Positions 1 to 8,613 of a stretch of DNA of 64,000 nucleotides are shown piece after piece. The stretch is from Streptomyces canus (GTDB taxonomy: Bacteria > Actinomycetota > Actinomycetes > Streptomycetales > Streptomycetaceae), in contig NZ_JAUSWW010000001.1 of the NCBI RefSeq assembly GCF_030815415.1, forward strand, positions 8,308,001 through 8,372,000, given 5' to 3'. The number at the start of each line of letters is the position of its first letter. The stretch's first letter is position 1. The position numbers were made by a program, and so were the translations under genes. The notes beneath the pieces were generated by a model, which did not search any database, was not told the origin of the DNA, and saw only the letters and a list, made by a program, of their open reading frames with translations.

Positions 1-197
1 CGCCAGGCTGGTCCGCCCCGCACCGTGTACGTCTCCAGGTGGACGGAAGGGGCGCGCAACGAATCGCCGCCCCGCCCCGCACGGACGCAACGAATCGCTT
101 ACCGGCACGCAACGGCTCCTTCTTGTCCGCCCTGGTCAGCCCGCCGTACCGTCTACATGGCCCCCACATCCACCCTTTCGCCCCGGTGAGGACACGC

Positions 198-986
198 ATG
201 CGTACCGCCCTGCTCCAGAGCTCCGGTCGCCCCGGCTCGGTCGTCGAGAACCTCAAGGTCCTCGACGAGGCCGCGGGCCGTGCCGCCGCCGCGGGCGCCG
301 GGCTGCTGGCCGCGCCGGAGATGTTCCTCACCGGGTACGCGATCGGCGACGACATCGCCCGCCTCGCGGAGCCGGCCGACGGGGACAGCGCGGACGCGGT
401 CGCGGAGATCGCGTCGAGGCACTCTCTCGCCATCGCGTACGGCTATCCGGAACGCTCCGGGGACGCGGTCTTCAACTCCGCCCAGCTGATCTCGGCCACG
501 GGCGACCGCCGGGCCAACTACCGCAAGACCCACCTCTTCGGCTGCTTCGAGCGCGACCACTTCACCCCGGGGGAGCAGCCGGTCGTCCAGGCCGAGCTCG
601 GCGGACTGACCGTCGGCCTCATGATCTGTTACGACGTCGAGTTCCCGGAGAACGTCCGCGCCCACGCCCTCGCCGGCACCGACCTCCTGGTCGTGCCGAC
701 CGCGCAGATGCACCCCTTCCAGTTCGTCGCCGAGTCGATGATCCCGGTGCGGGCCTTCGAGAACCAGATGTACGTCGCCTACGTCAACAGGGTCGGCCAG
801 GAAGGGGAGTTCGAGTTCGTCGGGCTCTCCACCCTCGCCGGTCCCGACGGGATCGCCCGCACCCGCGCCGGACGCGGCGAGGAGCTGGTGTTCGCGGACG
901 CCGACCCGGTCTCCCTCGCCGCCTCCCGCGAGGCGAACCCGTATCTGCACGACCGCCGCCCCGGGCTCTACGGGTCCCTGGTCTGA
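198..986 (+). CDS. davA: 5-aminovaleramidase-like carbon-nitrogen hydrolase (DavA-like)
   Basis: Nitrilase-superfamily amidohydrolase of 262 residues, the size of Pseudomonas DavA. The expected catalytic triad is visible: Glu in APEMFLTGY, Lys in YRKTHLF and Cys in MICYDVEFPEN. The stretch around GYPER and FNSAQLI also resembles DavA as I remember it. DavA hydrolyses 5-aminovaleramide to 5-aminovalerate and ammonia in the cytoplasm. The ATG at 198 follows a GGTGAGG ribosome site; an open frame from 39 is arginine-rich and is probably not translated. The gene ends 43 bp before the DavB-like oxidase, so the two look like one operon. Another amide substrate, such as indoleacetamide, cannot be excluded from sequence alone. 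Confidence 0.8.
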   Translation: MRTALLQSSGRPGSVVENLKVLDEAAGRAAAAGAGLLAAPEMFLTGYAIGDDIARLAEPADGDSADAVAEIASRHSLAIAYGYPERSGDAVFNSAQLISATGDRRANYRKTHLFGCFERDHFTPGEQPVVQAELGGLTVGLMICYDVEFPENVRAHALAGTDLLVVPTAQMHPFQFVAESMIPVRAFENQMYVAYVNRVGQEGEFEFVGLSTLAGPDGIARTRAGRGEELVFADADPVSLAASREANPYLHDRRPGLYGSLV

Positions 987-1029
987 GCCTCCCCCTCTTT
1001 CTTTCGCAGTCGCTAGGAGTCCGTACCCC

Positions 1030-2745
1030 ATGACGTCCACGGTGCCCAACGCCGTCCAGCACGCCGACGAGCAGCAGCCGCCGATCACCATGTTCGGCCC
1101 GGACTTCCCGTACGCCTACGACGACTTCCTCGCCCACCCGGCGGGTCTCGGCCAGATACCGGCGACCGAGCACGGCGCCGAGGTCGCGGTGATCGGCGGC
1201 GGGCTGTCCGGCCTCGTGGCCGCGTACGAGCTGATGAAGATGGGCCTCAAGCCGGTCGTGTACGAGGCCGACCAGATCGGCGGACGGCTGCGCACCGTGG
1301 GCTTCGACGGCCCGGGCACCGACGGCCTCACCGCCGAGATGGGCGCGATGCGTTTCCCGCCGTCCTCCACGGCGCTCCAGCACTACATCGACCTGGTGGG
1401 CCTGAAGACGCAGCCCTTCCCCAACCCCCTTGCGGAGGCGACCCCTTCGACGGTCGTCGACCTCAAGGGCGAGTCGCACTACGCCGAGACGATCGACGAC
1501 CTGCCCCAGGTCTACCGTGATGTCGCCGCGGCCTGGAACAAGTGCCTCGAAGAGGGCGCCGACTTCTCCGACATGAACCAGGCCATGCGGGAGCGGGACG
1601 TGCCGCGCATCCGCGAGATCTGGGCGAAGCTCGTCGAGAAGCTCGACAACCAGACCTTTTACGGCTTCCTCTGCGAATCCGAGTCCTTCAGGTCCTTCCG
1701 GCACCGCGAGATCTTCGGCCAGGTCGGCTTCGGCACCGGCGGCTGGGACACCGACTTCCCCAACTCCATCCTGGAGATCCTGCGGGTCGTCTACACCGAG
1801 GCCGACGACCACCACCGCGGCATCGTCGGCGGCTCCCAGCAACTGCCGCTCAGGCTCTGGGACCGGGCGCCCGAGAAGATCGTCCACTGGCCCTACGGCA
1901 CCTCCCTGGCGCAGCTGCACGTGAACGGCGAGCCGCGTCCCGCGGTCACCCGTCTGCACCGCACCGCCGGCAACCGGATCACGGTGACCGACGCCGACGG
2001 CGACATCCGCACCTACCGGGCGGCGATCTTCACCGCCCAGTCCTGGATGCTGCTGTCGAAGATCGCCTGCGACGACTCGCTCTTCCCGATCGACCACTGG
2101 ACGGCGATCGAGCGCACCCACTACATGGAGTCCTCGAAGCTGTTCGTGCCCGTGGACCGGCCGTTCTGGCTGGACAAGGCCGTCGACGACAGGGGAAACC
2201 CGACCGGCCGGGACGTCATGTCGATGACCCTCACCGACCGTATGACGCGCGGGACCTACCTCCTCGACGACGGTCCCGACAAACCGGCCGTCATCTGCCT
2301 CTCGTACACCTGGTGCGACGACAGCCTGAAGTGGCTGCCGCTGTCCGCGAACGAGCGGATGGAGGTCATGCTGAAGTCGCTCGGCGAGATCTACCCGAAG
2401 GTCGACATCAGGAAGCACATCATCGGCAACCCGGTGACGGTGTCGTGGGAGAACGAGCCCTATTTCATGGGCGCGTTCAAGGCCAACCTGCCCGGCCACT
2501 ACCGCTACCAGCGGCGCCTGTTCACGCACTTCATGCAGGACCGGCTGCCCGAGGACAAGCGGGGCATCTTCCTCGCGGGCGACGACATCTCCTGGACGGC
2601 CGGCTGGGCCGAGGGCGCGGTCCAGACCGCGCTGAACGCGGTGTGGGGGGTCATGCACCACTTCGGCGGGGCGACCGACGCGACGAACCCGGGCCCGGGG
2701 GATGTCTACGACGAGATCGCGCCGGTGGAACTGCCGGAGGACTGA
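1030..2745 (+). CDS. davB: lysine 2-monooxygenase-like flavin amine oxidase (DavB-like)
   Basis: FAD-dependent amine oxidase-fold monooxygenase, 571 residues. The N-terminal dinucleotide motif is VIGGGLSGLVAAYELM (about residues 54-70), followed by GGRLRT. The C-terminal FAD motif is LAGDDISWTAGWAEGAVQTAL. The opening ITMFGPDFPYAYDDFLAHP, the FGQVGFGTGGWDTDFPNS segment and the ending NPGPGDVYDEI match Pseudomonas DavB closely from memory, more closely than generic monoamine oxidases or IaaM. DavB converts L-lysine to 5-aminovaleramide with O2, and the DavA-like amidase lies just upstream. The last 40 bp overlap a convergent membrane-protein gene. The lysine specificity is inferred from family resemblance plus pairing. 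Confidence 0.78.
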   Translation: MTSTVPNAVQHADEQQPPITMFGPDFPYAYDDFLAHPAGLGQIPATEHGAEVAVIGGGLSGLVAAYELMKMGLKPVVYEADQIGGRLRTVGFDGPGTDGLTAEMGAMRFPPSSTALQHYIDLVGLKTQPFPNPLAEATPSTVVDLKGESHYAETIDDLPQVYRDVAAAWNKCLEEGADFSDMNQAMRERDVPRIREIWAKLVEKLDNQTFYGFLCESESFRSFRHREIFGQVGFGTGGWDTDFPNSILEILRVVYTEADDHHRGIVGGSQQLPLRLWDRAPEKIVHWPYGTSLAQLHVNGEPRPAVTRLHRTAGNRITVTDADGDIRTYRAAIFTAQSWMLLSKIACDDSLFPIDHWTAIERTHYMESSKLFVPVDRPFWLDKAVDDRGNPTGRDVMSMTLTDRMTRGTYLLDDGPDKPAVICLSYTWCDDSLKWLPLSANERMEVMLKSLGEIYPKVDIRKHIIGNPVTVSWENEPYFMGAFKANLPGHYRYQRRLFTHFMQDRLPEDKRGIFLAGDDISWTAGWAEGAVQTALNAVWGVMHHFGGATDATNPGPGDVYDEIAPVELPED

Positions 2746-3179
2746 GCCGTTCGACGGCGCAGGCCCGAGGAGACCGCCGTCCCGAGGGCCAGTACGCACA
2801 GCGCGAGGCCGCCGTACACGACCGGGTTCACCCAGCCCGGCACCAGCTCGGTTCCCTCGCCCTTCCACGTGACGCACTGCACGCTGACCGGCAGGGCCGG
2901 CCGGGTGACCACGTGGTCGCCGCGCGCACCGGCGGCCGCGCACATCTGGTCCGGGTCCAGGATGTAGAAGCCGCTCGTCACGCCGTACGCGTACGCGCCC
3001 AAGGCGGCCGCGCCGGCGAGCACCGCCACCAGCACGCACGACATGGCATCGGGCAGCCGCAGCCCGCTGCCGAGTTCCCGGTCGTAGGCTCGCTTGGCCA
3101 GCACCAGGGCGGCGCCCGCGACCACGAACGGCGTCACGAGCGGTGCGAAGGTCAGGGTAAGGAGGAGGAAAACCGCCAC
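2706..3179 (-). CDS. small integral membrane protein
   Basis: A 157-residue protein of unknown function. An N-terminal hydrophobic helix (LLLTLTFAPLVTPFVVAGAALVL) is followed by a second (CVLVAVLAGAAALGAYAYGV). A polar loop of about 50 residues has two cysteines (QMCAAAG and VQCVTW) and probably faces outside. A last helix near VVYGGLALCVLALGTAV precedes an arginine- and serine-rich tail. The start is GTG at 3179 and the ribosome site is weak. The 3' end overlaps the davB 3' end by 40 bp on the opposite strand. I do not recognise the family. Confidence 0.65.
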   Translation of the reverse strand: MAVFLLLTLTFAPLVTPFVVAGAALVLAKRAYDRELGSGLRLPDAMSCVLVAVLAGAAALGAYAYGVTSGFYILDPDQMCAAAGARGDHVVTRPALPVSVQCVTWKGEGTELVPGWVNPVVYGGLALCVLALGTAVSSGLRRRTAQSSGSSTGAISS

Positions 3180-3240
3180 GTGTGTCCAGACAGACTCAGG
3201 GGACGTTCGGTTCCTCGGCTGTCGGCGCGGGTCGGCCGGA

Positions 3241-3927
3241 TCAGTCCGGCAGCGGTGTCAGCAGCATCCGTCCCGCGAACCCCACCGCCGTGTCCAGCCG
3301 CTCCCTGAACTCCCCGGCGACATCGGGCAGTCCGCGCAGCGCCCACAGTGCGCGAGCCGCCGTCCAGGTGGCGTCCCGGGCCCGCTCCAGACTCCACGCG
3401 CCGAGCAGATGGGTCAGCGGGTCGGCGATCTGGAGGAGGTCGGGGCCCGGCATCAGATCCTCGCGGATGCGCTCCTCCAGCGAGACGAGGAGATCGCCCA
3501 CGCGGTCGAACTCGTCCTCCACGTCGACGGGTTCGCAGCCGAGCGTACGACAGGTGTCCACGACGGCCAGCGCCAGATCGTGCCCGATATGCGCGTTGAT
3601 GCCCGCGAGCGCGAACTGCAGGGGGCGTACTCCGGGATGGCGGCGGTACTGGAACAGGGGCCGCCAGCACGCGGGTGGGCGGCGCTCGTCGGTCACCGTC
3701 TCGACCGCCCGCAGGTACCGCTCGGCGAACCGCACGTCCAGCGTGATCGCGGCGCGCGCGTCCGTGAACCGGCCCGCGTCGATGTCCCGGTCGACGGCCT
3801 CCGTGACGGCGAGGTAGACACGGTTGAAGACCGCGATCCCGTCCCGTTCCGGAAGCGCCTCGTCCAGGGCGCGCATCCGTGAGACGACGGCGTCGACGGG
3901 AGTGACGAACTGTTCCAACTGCGGCAT
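3241..3927 (-). CDS. DUF5995 family protein
   Basis: A soluble, all-helical-looking protein of 228 residues with no signal peptide. The layout (long N-terminal helices, an RPPACWRPLF segment, then GINAHIGHDL and LLGAWSLERARD) matches the actinobacterial DUF5995 family as I remember it. The conserved NAHIGHDL histidines could bind a ligand or metal, but no reaction is known to me. The ATG at 3927 is the first good start, and the divergent GH6 gene begins 100 bp away. Confidence 0.6.
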   Translation of the reverse strand: MPQLEQFVTPVDAVVSRMRALDEALPERDGIAVFNRVYLAVTEAVDRDIDAGRFTDARAAITLDVRFAERYLRAVETVTDERRPPACWRPLFQYRRHPGVRPLQFALAGINAHIGHDLALAVVDTCRTLGCEPVDVEDEFDRVGDLLVSLEERIREDLMPGPDLLQIADPLTHLLGAWSLERARDATWTAARALWALRGLPDVAGEFRERLDTAVGFAGRMLLTPLPD

Positions 3928-4027
3928 GGAGGCAGGGTCCCAGGCCTAGGCTGGCCGAAGTGTCGGCGGGCCCGGTGCTTCCCCAGAACGGGGGAACGCC
4001 GCCGCCGAAGGGGGAGGGGATCAGCAG

Positions 4028-5221
4028 GTGCCAGGCCAACGTGCCCATCGCCTGGCCGAACGCAGGGCCGAGCGCCGGCGTGCCGCCCGGCGGAGCGGCA
4101 TGGTCGCGGCGGCCTCCGTCGTGGTCGCCGTGGGCACCGCGACCGGGATGATGTCCGCGCTCGACGACGGGCGGGGCTCCGACGAGGCCCGCCCCGAGGT
4201 GACGGACTCCCCGACCCTGGATCCGCGGCCTCCCGCACCCTCGCCGTCCCCCTCGGTCACCGAGTCGCCTTCTCCGTCCGCCTCTCCGAAGAAGAAGGCG
4301 GCGAGCCCGGCGCCCTCGCCGACGAGGACCGAGAAGAAGCAGCAGACCGCGGCCGTCTCCACCCGCCTCTACCGTCACTCCGAGTCACAGGTCCTCGGCT
4401 GGGTCCGCGACAACCCCGGCGACGCACGCCAGGACGTCATTCGGTCCCGTATCGCCGACCAGCCGGCTGCCGTCTGGTTCGCCGACTACACGCCGGCCAC
4501 CATCACGGCACGCGTGCGTGCGGTCACCTCCGGGGGCGCGGCGCAGGGCCGGGTGCCGGTGGTCGTGGCGTACGGGATCCCGGACCGCGACTGCGGCGGG
4601 GCCTCCCAGGGCGGGGCGCCGGACCTCGACGCCTACGACGCCTGGATCGACAGGTTCGCCGCCGGGCTCGGCTCCGGCGAGGTCGTCGTGATCCTGGAGC
4701 CCGACTCGATAGCGCAGACCGACTGTCTCTCCGCCGGCCAACGGGCCGACCGTTTCGCCTCGTTGGCCCGTGCCGGGCGGACCTTCAAGGACGCGAACCC
4801 GAAGGCCCGGGTCTACTTCGACGCCGGCCACTCCGGCTGGCACCCGGCGGCCAAACAGGCCGATCTGCTGCGGCAGGCGGGCGCCGGCTCGGCCGCCTCC
4901 TCGGACGGCGTCTTCAGCAACGTCTCCAACTTCCACCGCACCGCCGACGAGATCGCCTACGACCGACGGGTCCTCGACGCCCTGGGCGGCCCGGCGAGCC
5001 TCGGCGCCGTCATCGACACCAGCCGCAACGGCAACGGCGCTCCGCCGGACGGCGAGTGGTGCGACCCCGACGGCCGCAAGCTCGGCCGGGCCCCGACCCT
5101 GAACACCGGCGAGGCCCGCATCGACGGCTATCTGTGGGTGAAGCTGCCGGGGGAGTCGGACGGCTGCAAGGGCTCGCCCGGCACGTTCACACCGTCGTAC
5201 GCCTACGACTTGGCGCGCTGA
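4028..5221 (+). CDS. secreted glycoside hydrolase family 6 (endoglucanase/cellobiohydrolase)
   Basis: Exported cellulase of 397 residues. An arginine-rich start is followed by a hydrophobic segment (MVAAASVVVAVGTATGM, residues about 25-42), which could be a signal peptide or a membrane anchor. A Pro/Ser/Lys linker (about 55-100) leads to a GH6 domain (about 105-390). Both GH6 active-site regions are visible: YGIPDRDCGG, with the candidate acid Asp, and VVILEPDSIAQTDC. Family disulphide cysteines are present and there is no cellulose-binding module. The GTG at 4028 follows GGGGGAGGGG at 8 bp. GH6 enzymes cleave beta-1,4-glucan with inversion. The catalytic domain appears complete. Confidence 0.85.
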   Translation: MPGQRAHRLAERRAERRRAARRSGMVAAASVVVAVGTATGMMSALDDGRGSDEARPEVTDSPTLDPRPPAPSPSPSVTESPSPSASPKKKAASPAPSPTRTEKKQQTAAVSTRLYRHSESQVLGWVRDNPGDARQDVIRSRIADQPAAVWFADYTPATITARVRAVTSGGAAQGRVPVVVAYGIPDRDCGGASQGGAPDLDAYDAWIDRFAAGLGSGEVVVILEPDSIAQTDCLSAGQRADRFASLARAGRTFKDANPKARVYFDAGHSGWHPAAKQADLLRQAGAGSAASSDGVFSNVSNFHRTADEIAYDRRVLDALGGPASLGAVIDTSRNGNGAPPDGEWCDPDGRKLGRAPTLNTGEARIDGYLWVKLPGESDGCKGSPGTFTPSYAYDLAR

Positions 5222-5231
5222 GCGACCGGGT

Positions 5232-6443
5232 TCACGGCCGCCGGTCGGGAACCGCCGCGGCCGGCCGGCTGACCTTCGGACGGTCGCGGTCCCCGGCGCG
5301 CAGCACACCCGCGAAGGCCACGAGCCCGCTCGCCAGCACGGTCACCAGGACGAACGACACCAGCAGGCTGGTCGCCTGGGCGATGGTGCCGATCGCGCTG
5401 GGGGCGACCAGACCGGAGGTGTACGTGATGGTCGCGACACCCGCGATGGCCAGACTGGGGTTGGACCCGCTGCGGCCCGCGGCGGCGAAGCACAGCGGCA
5501 CGACCACCGCGATCCCCAGCCCCATCAGCGCGAACCCGGCCATCGCCACCGCCGGATGGTTCGCCACGACGATGAGCAGCCCGCCGAGCACGGCGAGGAC
5601 ACCGCTGGCCCGGACCGTGCGCACCGAGCCGAACCGGTCCACGATCCGGTCACCGGCGAGCCGCGCGACGGCCATGGTGAACGTGAAGCCCGTCGTGCAG
5701 GCGGCCGCGAGCCCCGCCGAGGTCTCCAACTGGTCCCGCAGATACACCGCCGACCAGTCCAGGCTGGCGCCCTCCGCGAACACCGCGCAGAAGCCGACGG
5801 CACCGATGAGCAGGGCCGACTTCGGGGGCAGCGCGAACCGCGGTGGCGGCTCCTCGTCCTCGGTGGGCTGCAGGTCCAGCACCCAACGGCAGGCCAGCAG
5901 GCCGAGGAAGGTGAGCACGGCCGCGGCCAGCGCATGGTGCACGCGCGCGTCCGAGCCCAGATGCGCGGCGAGTGTGCCCGCCGCCGAGCCGACCAGGGCG
6001 CCCGCGCTCCACATGCCGTGCAGGCCGGACATGATCGACCGGTTGAGCCGGTTCTCGACCTCGACACCGAGCGCGTTCATCGCCACGTCCGCCATGCCGG
6101 CGGTGGCGCCGTAGACGAAGAGGGACAGGCACAGGGTCAGCAGATTCGGGGACAGGGCTGGCAGCACCAGGGCCAGCGTCCACAGGGAGATGAGGCCGCG
6201 CAGCGCGTTCCGCGCGCCGAAGCGGTGGCTGATGCTCCCGGCCAGCGGCATGGCCACGGACGCGCCGAGCGCGGGGAACGCGAGGGCGAGGCCCAACTGG
6301 CCCGCGCTCACCGAGGCGTGGTCCTGGATCCACGGCACCCGGGTGGCGAACGACCCGGTCACGGCGCCGTGCACGGCGAAGACCGCGGCCACGGCGTACC
6401 GGGCGCGCTTCACCTGGCCCTGGTCGTACTCCACTGCGCTCAT
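5232..6443 (-). CDS. MFS transporter
   Basis: Major facilitator superfamily protein of 403 residues with about twelve hydrophobic segments. The N-terminal half carries the loop GSISHRFGARNALR, an A-like motif between helices 2 and 3. A charged central loop (LQPTEDEEPPP) separates the halves. The start is the ATG at 6443. The gene is divergent from a ROK regulator, and an inverted repeat between them (6488-6510) looks like their shared operator, suggesting local control. The substrate is unknown; a sugar would fit a ROK partner. It is convergent with the GH6 gene, with only 10 bp between stop codons. Confidence 0.8.
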   Translation of the reverse strand: MSAVEYDQGQVKRARYAVAAVFAVHGAVTGSFATRVPWIQDHASVSAGQLGLALAFPALGASVAMPLAGSISHRFGARNALRGLISLWTLALVLPALSPNLLTLCLSLFVYGATAGMADVAMNALGVEVENRLNRSIMSGLHGMWSAGALVGSAAGTLAAHLGSDARVHHALAAAVLTFLGLLACRWVLDLQPTEDEEPPPRFALPPKSALLIGAVGFCAVFAEGASLDWSAVYLRDQLETSAGLAAACTTGFTFTMAVARLAGDRIVDRFGSVRTVRASGVLAVLGGLLIVVANHPAVAMAGFALMGLGIAVVVPLCFAAAGRSGSNPSLAIAGVATITYTSGLVAPSAIGTIAQATSLLVSFVLVTVLASGLVAFAGVLRAGDRDRPKVSRPAAAVPDRRP

Positions 6444-6487
6444 TCGCCCGCCCCTTCGCGGTCTCCGGTCCCCATCGGCGACGTAAA

Positions 6488-6510
6488 CTATCAGGGTCCC
6501 TGCCTGATAG
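6488..6510. promoter_or_regulatory. inverted-repeat operator between MFS and ROK genes
   Basis: Perfect 8-bp arms CTATCAGG (6488-6495) and CCTGATAG (6503-6510) with a 7-bp spacer lie between the divergent MFS (start 6443) and ROK (start 6575) genes. Extra ACTATC/GATAGT similarity extends the symmetry outward. Placement and symmetry fit an operator for the ROK regulator; binding is inferred. Confidence 0.6.
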
Positions 6511-6574
6511 ATAGTCGATGGAAGGCCGCCCTCGCACCGACCTGAGGGCCCGGCCGATCTGGAAGGATCCCGGC

Positions 6575-7747
6575 ATGCCCGCATCCCCCAGCACCGCCCG
6601 GGCCATCAACGACCGGCTCGCCCTGCGACTGCTCCAGCAGGAGGGCCCGTTGACGGCAGGACAGCTGAAGCAGCTGACCGGTCTGTCCCGCCCCACCGTC
6701 GCCGACCTGGTGGAACGCCTCAGCGCCGCCGATCTGATCGAGGTGGTGGGGGAGTCGGGCGAGCAGCGCCGCGGACCGAACGCGAAGCTGTACGGCATCG
6801 TCGCGGACCTCGCCCATCTGGCGGCGCTCGACGTCCGCACGGAAGGCGTCGCCGTCCTCGTCTCCGACCTGCTGGGGCGGGTGCTGGCCGAGGCGTCCGT
6901 GCCGATCGGCGACGACACGGGGACGGGCCCCGCGGTCGAGCAGGCGGTGACGCTGGTCGAGCGCACGGCCAAGGAGGCGGGCGCGGACCGGCTGCACACC
7001 GTGGGTATCGGCGCGCCCGGCCTGGTCGACCCGGCCACGGGCGAACTCCGCGACTCCACCGGCCTGCCCGAATGGCACCGCCGCCTGGTCGCCGCCCTCC
7101 AGGAGCGCCTCCCCGAGGCCCGTGTCCACGTCGAGAACGAGACCAACCTCGCGGCGCTGGCGGAACAGCGGGAGGGGGCGGCTCGGGACCGGGACACGTT
7201 CGTGCTGCTGTGGCTGGGACACGGGACGGGGGCGGCGGTGGTGCTGGACGGTTCGTTGCGCAGGGGCGCCTCCGGGGGGACGGGGGAGATCGGATTCCTG
7301 CCGGTGCCCGGGACGCGGGGGCTGCCCTCGGCGACGGGGTGCGACGGCGGGTTCCACTCGCTGGCGGGGTCGGCGGCGATCGCGGAGCTGGCAGCGGAGT
7401 ACGGAGTGGTGGGGGCCGCGTCCGGGGCCGAGCCGGTGGCGGCCGTGCTGGTGGCCAGGGCGGTGGCGGAGGGAGCGGACGGTTTCCTGGGCGCGCTGGC
7501 GGACCGGCTCGCTGTCGGGGTCTCGTCCGTCGTGGCCGTCCTGGACCCCGGGTGTGTGGTTCTCGGTGGGGAGGTCGGGCAGGCGGGCGGGGAGGAACTC
7601 GCCGCCCGCGTGGAACGGCGAGTCCGCCGGATGTCACCCCTGCCGACCGAGGTACGTCCCAGCGTTCTCGGCGGTGAGGCCGTCCTGCGCGGTGCCCTGC
7701 TGACGGCCCGGGACCGGGCGCAGGACGACCTGTTCGCTCCCCGCTAG
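6575..7747 (+). CDS. ROK family transcriptional regulator
   Basis: A 390-residue ROK repressor. An N-terminal winged helix (about residues 10-70, LTGLSRPTVADLVERL) precedes a sugar-kinase-like domain (GIGAPGLVDPATGEL; LWLGHGTGAAVVLDGSL; GEIGFLPV). Two kinase signatures are degenerate. The usual Cys-x-Cys-Gly-x-x-Gly-Cys zinc site is replaced by a segment with one cysteine (GTRGLPSATGCDGGFH). The END motif reads ENETN. Both argue for a regulator without kinase activity. The start is ATG 6575 behind GGAAGG. It probably controls the divergent MFS gene through the palindrome at 6488-6510. Confidence 0.85.
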   Translation: MPASPSTARAINDRLALRLLQQEGPLTAGQLKQLTGLSRPTVADLVERLSAADLIEVVGESGEQRRGPNAKLYGIVADLAHLAALDVRTEGVAVLVSDLLGRVLAEASVPIGDDTGTGPAVEQAVTLVERTAKEAGADRLHTVGIGAPGLVDPATGELRDSTGLPEWHRRLVAALQERLPEARVHVENETNLAALAEQREGAARDRDTFVLLWLGHGTGAAVVLDGSLRRGASGGTGEIGFLPVPGTRGLPSATGCDGGFHSLAGSAAIAELAAEYGVVGAASGAEPVAAVLVARAVAEGADGFLGALADRLAVGVSSVVAVLDPGCVVLGGEVGQAGGEELAARVERRVRRMSPLPTEVRPSVLGGEAVLRGALLTARDRAQDDLFAPR

Positions 7748-7764
7748 GGACGCGGGGCTGTGCC
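7743..7764 (+). repeat. partial copy of 3'-end repeat (family B)
   Basis: The bases just after the ROK stop (AGGGACGCGGGGCTGTG) match the opening of the longer repeats at 17338, 28551 and 37424. Like them, this copy sits at a gene 3' end, here between convergent ROK and SDR genes. Confidence 0.4.
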
Positions 7765-7772
7765 GGCCGTAC

Positions 7773-8522
7773 TCAGCCCTTGCTGCCGGGCCTGGCCGCC
7801 AGATACTCCTCGAACGTCCCCTTCCCCACAGCCTGTTCCGGCGCCAGATGCCCACCCGCCCGGAAGCCCCGGTACGCCTTCCCCGCCAACGGCACGTTCA
7901 CCACAGCCCGGCGGCGCCCCGTCGCCTTCACATAAGCCCGAGCCAGCGACTCGAACGACCGCACCTGGGGCCCACCCAGGTCCGCCACCCGCCCCGCGGG
8001 CGACCCGGCCGCCAACTCGGCCAGCCGGTCCGCGACTTCGGCCACCTCGACCGGCTGGTCGCTCACACCTGCGGGAAGCAGCATGACCGGCGACTTGGCC
8101 ATCGCCCGGAACACCCTCACCAGCAGATCGTGGAACTGGGTCGCCCGCAGCACGGTCCACCCCAGCCCCGACTCCTCGACCTGCTTCTCCACGGCGAGCT
8201 TGATCCGGTAGTACGGGAACGGCACCTGGTCGATGCCGACGATCGAGATGTAGACCAGATGTCCCACCCCCGCCCGCCGCGCCGCGGCGATCAGGTTCGC
8301 GGCCGCCTTCTCGTCCCCACCGGTCGGTGTGGTCGCACAGTGCACGACCGTGTCCACACATTCGACGGCCGCGTCCAGCGCGGCGCCCCCCTCTCGCAGG
8401 TCGACGGCGTACGGCTGGGCGTGCCGGCTGAGCACCCGCACCTCGTGTCCGTCCGCCCGCAGCCGTTCGGCGACGAGCCGGCCGAGCGTTCCGGTACCGC
8501 CGGTCACCAGGATCGTGGTCAT
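7773..8522 (-). CDS. atypical SDR / NAD(P)-binding oxidoreductase (ECF41 partner)
   Basis: NmrA/atypical-SDR protein of 249 residues. The nucleotide-binding motif is VTGGTGTLGRLVAERL (about residues 6-21), followed by VVHCATT and a YYRIKLAVEKQVEESG segment that supplies the Tyr/Lys-like pair; the rest of the Rossmann fold is complete. The gene lies downstream of, and on the same strand as, an ECF41-type sigma gene. ECF41 sigmas are typically encoded beside a carboxymuconolactone decarboxylase, oxidoreductase or epimerase (COE) gene, and this fits the oxidoreductase class. A TGTCACA element lies upstream (8602-8608). The substrate is unknown. Confidence 0.82.
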   Translation of the reverse strand: MTTILVTGGTGTLGRLVAERLRADGHEVRVLSRHAQPYAVDLREGGAALDAAVECVDTVVHCATTPTGGDEKAAANLIAAARRAGVGHLVYISIVGIDQVPFPYYRIKLAVEKQVEESGLGWTVLRATQFHDLLVRVFRAMAKSPVMLLPAGVSDQPVEVAEVADRLAELAAGSPAGRVADLGGPQVRSFESLARAYVKATGRRRAVVNVPLAGKAYRGFRAGGHLAPEQAVGKGTFEEYLAARPGSKG

Positions 8523-8583
8523 GCTGGTCAGTCCCTTCGGACGCCGGACGCTCCCGGGCGGAGCGCCCCTCGCCGAGTGAGAC

Positions 8584-8608
8584 CACGTACCCCCGGCGAA
8601 ATGTGACA
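8584..8608 (-). promoter_or_regulatory. candidate ECF41-dependent promoter of the oxidoreductase gene
   Basis: On the minus strand TGTCACA (8602-8608) is followed after 14 bp by CGTG (8584-8587), about 60 bp upstream of the SDR start. ECF41 promoters are described as TGTCACA with a CGTC-like -10. The -35 is exact, the -10 imperfect and the spacing short, so this is a candidate only. Confidence 0.45.
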
Positions 8609-8613
8609 GGCCG

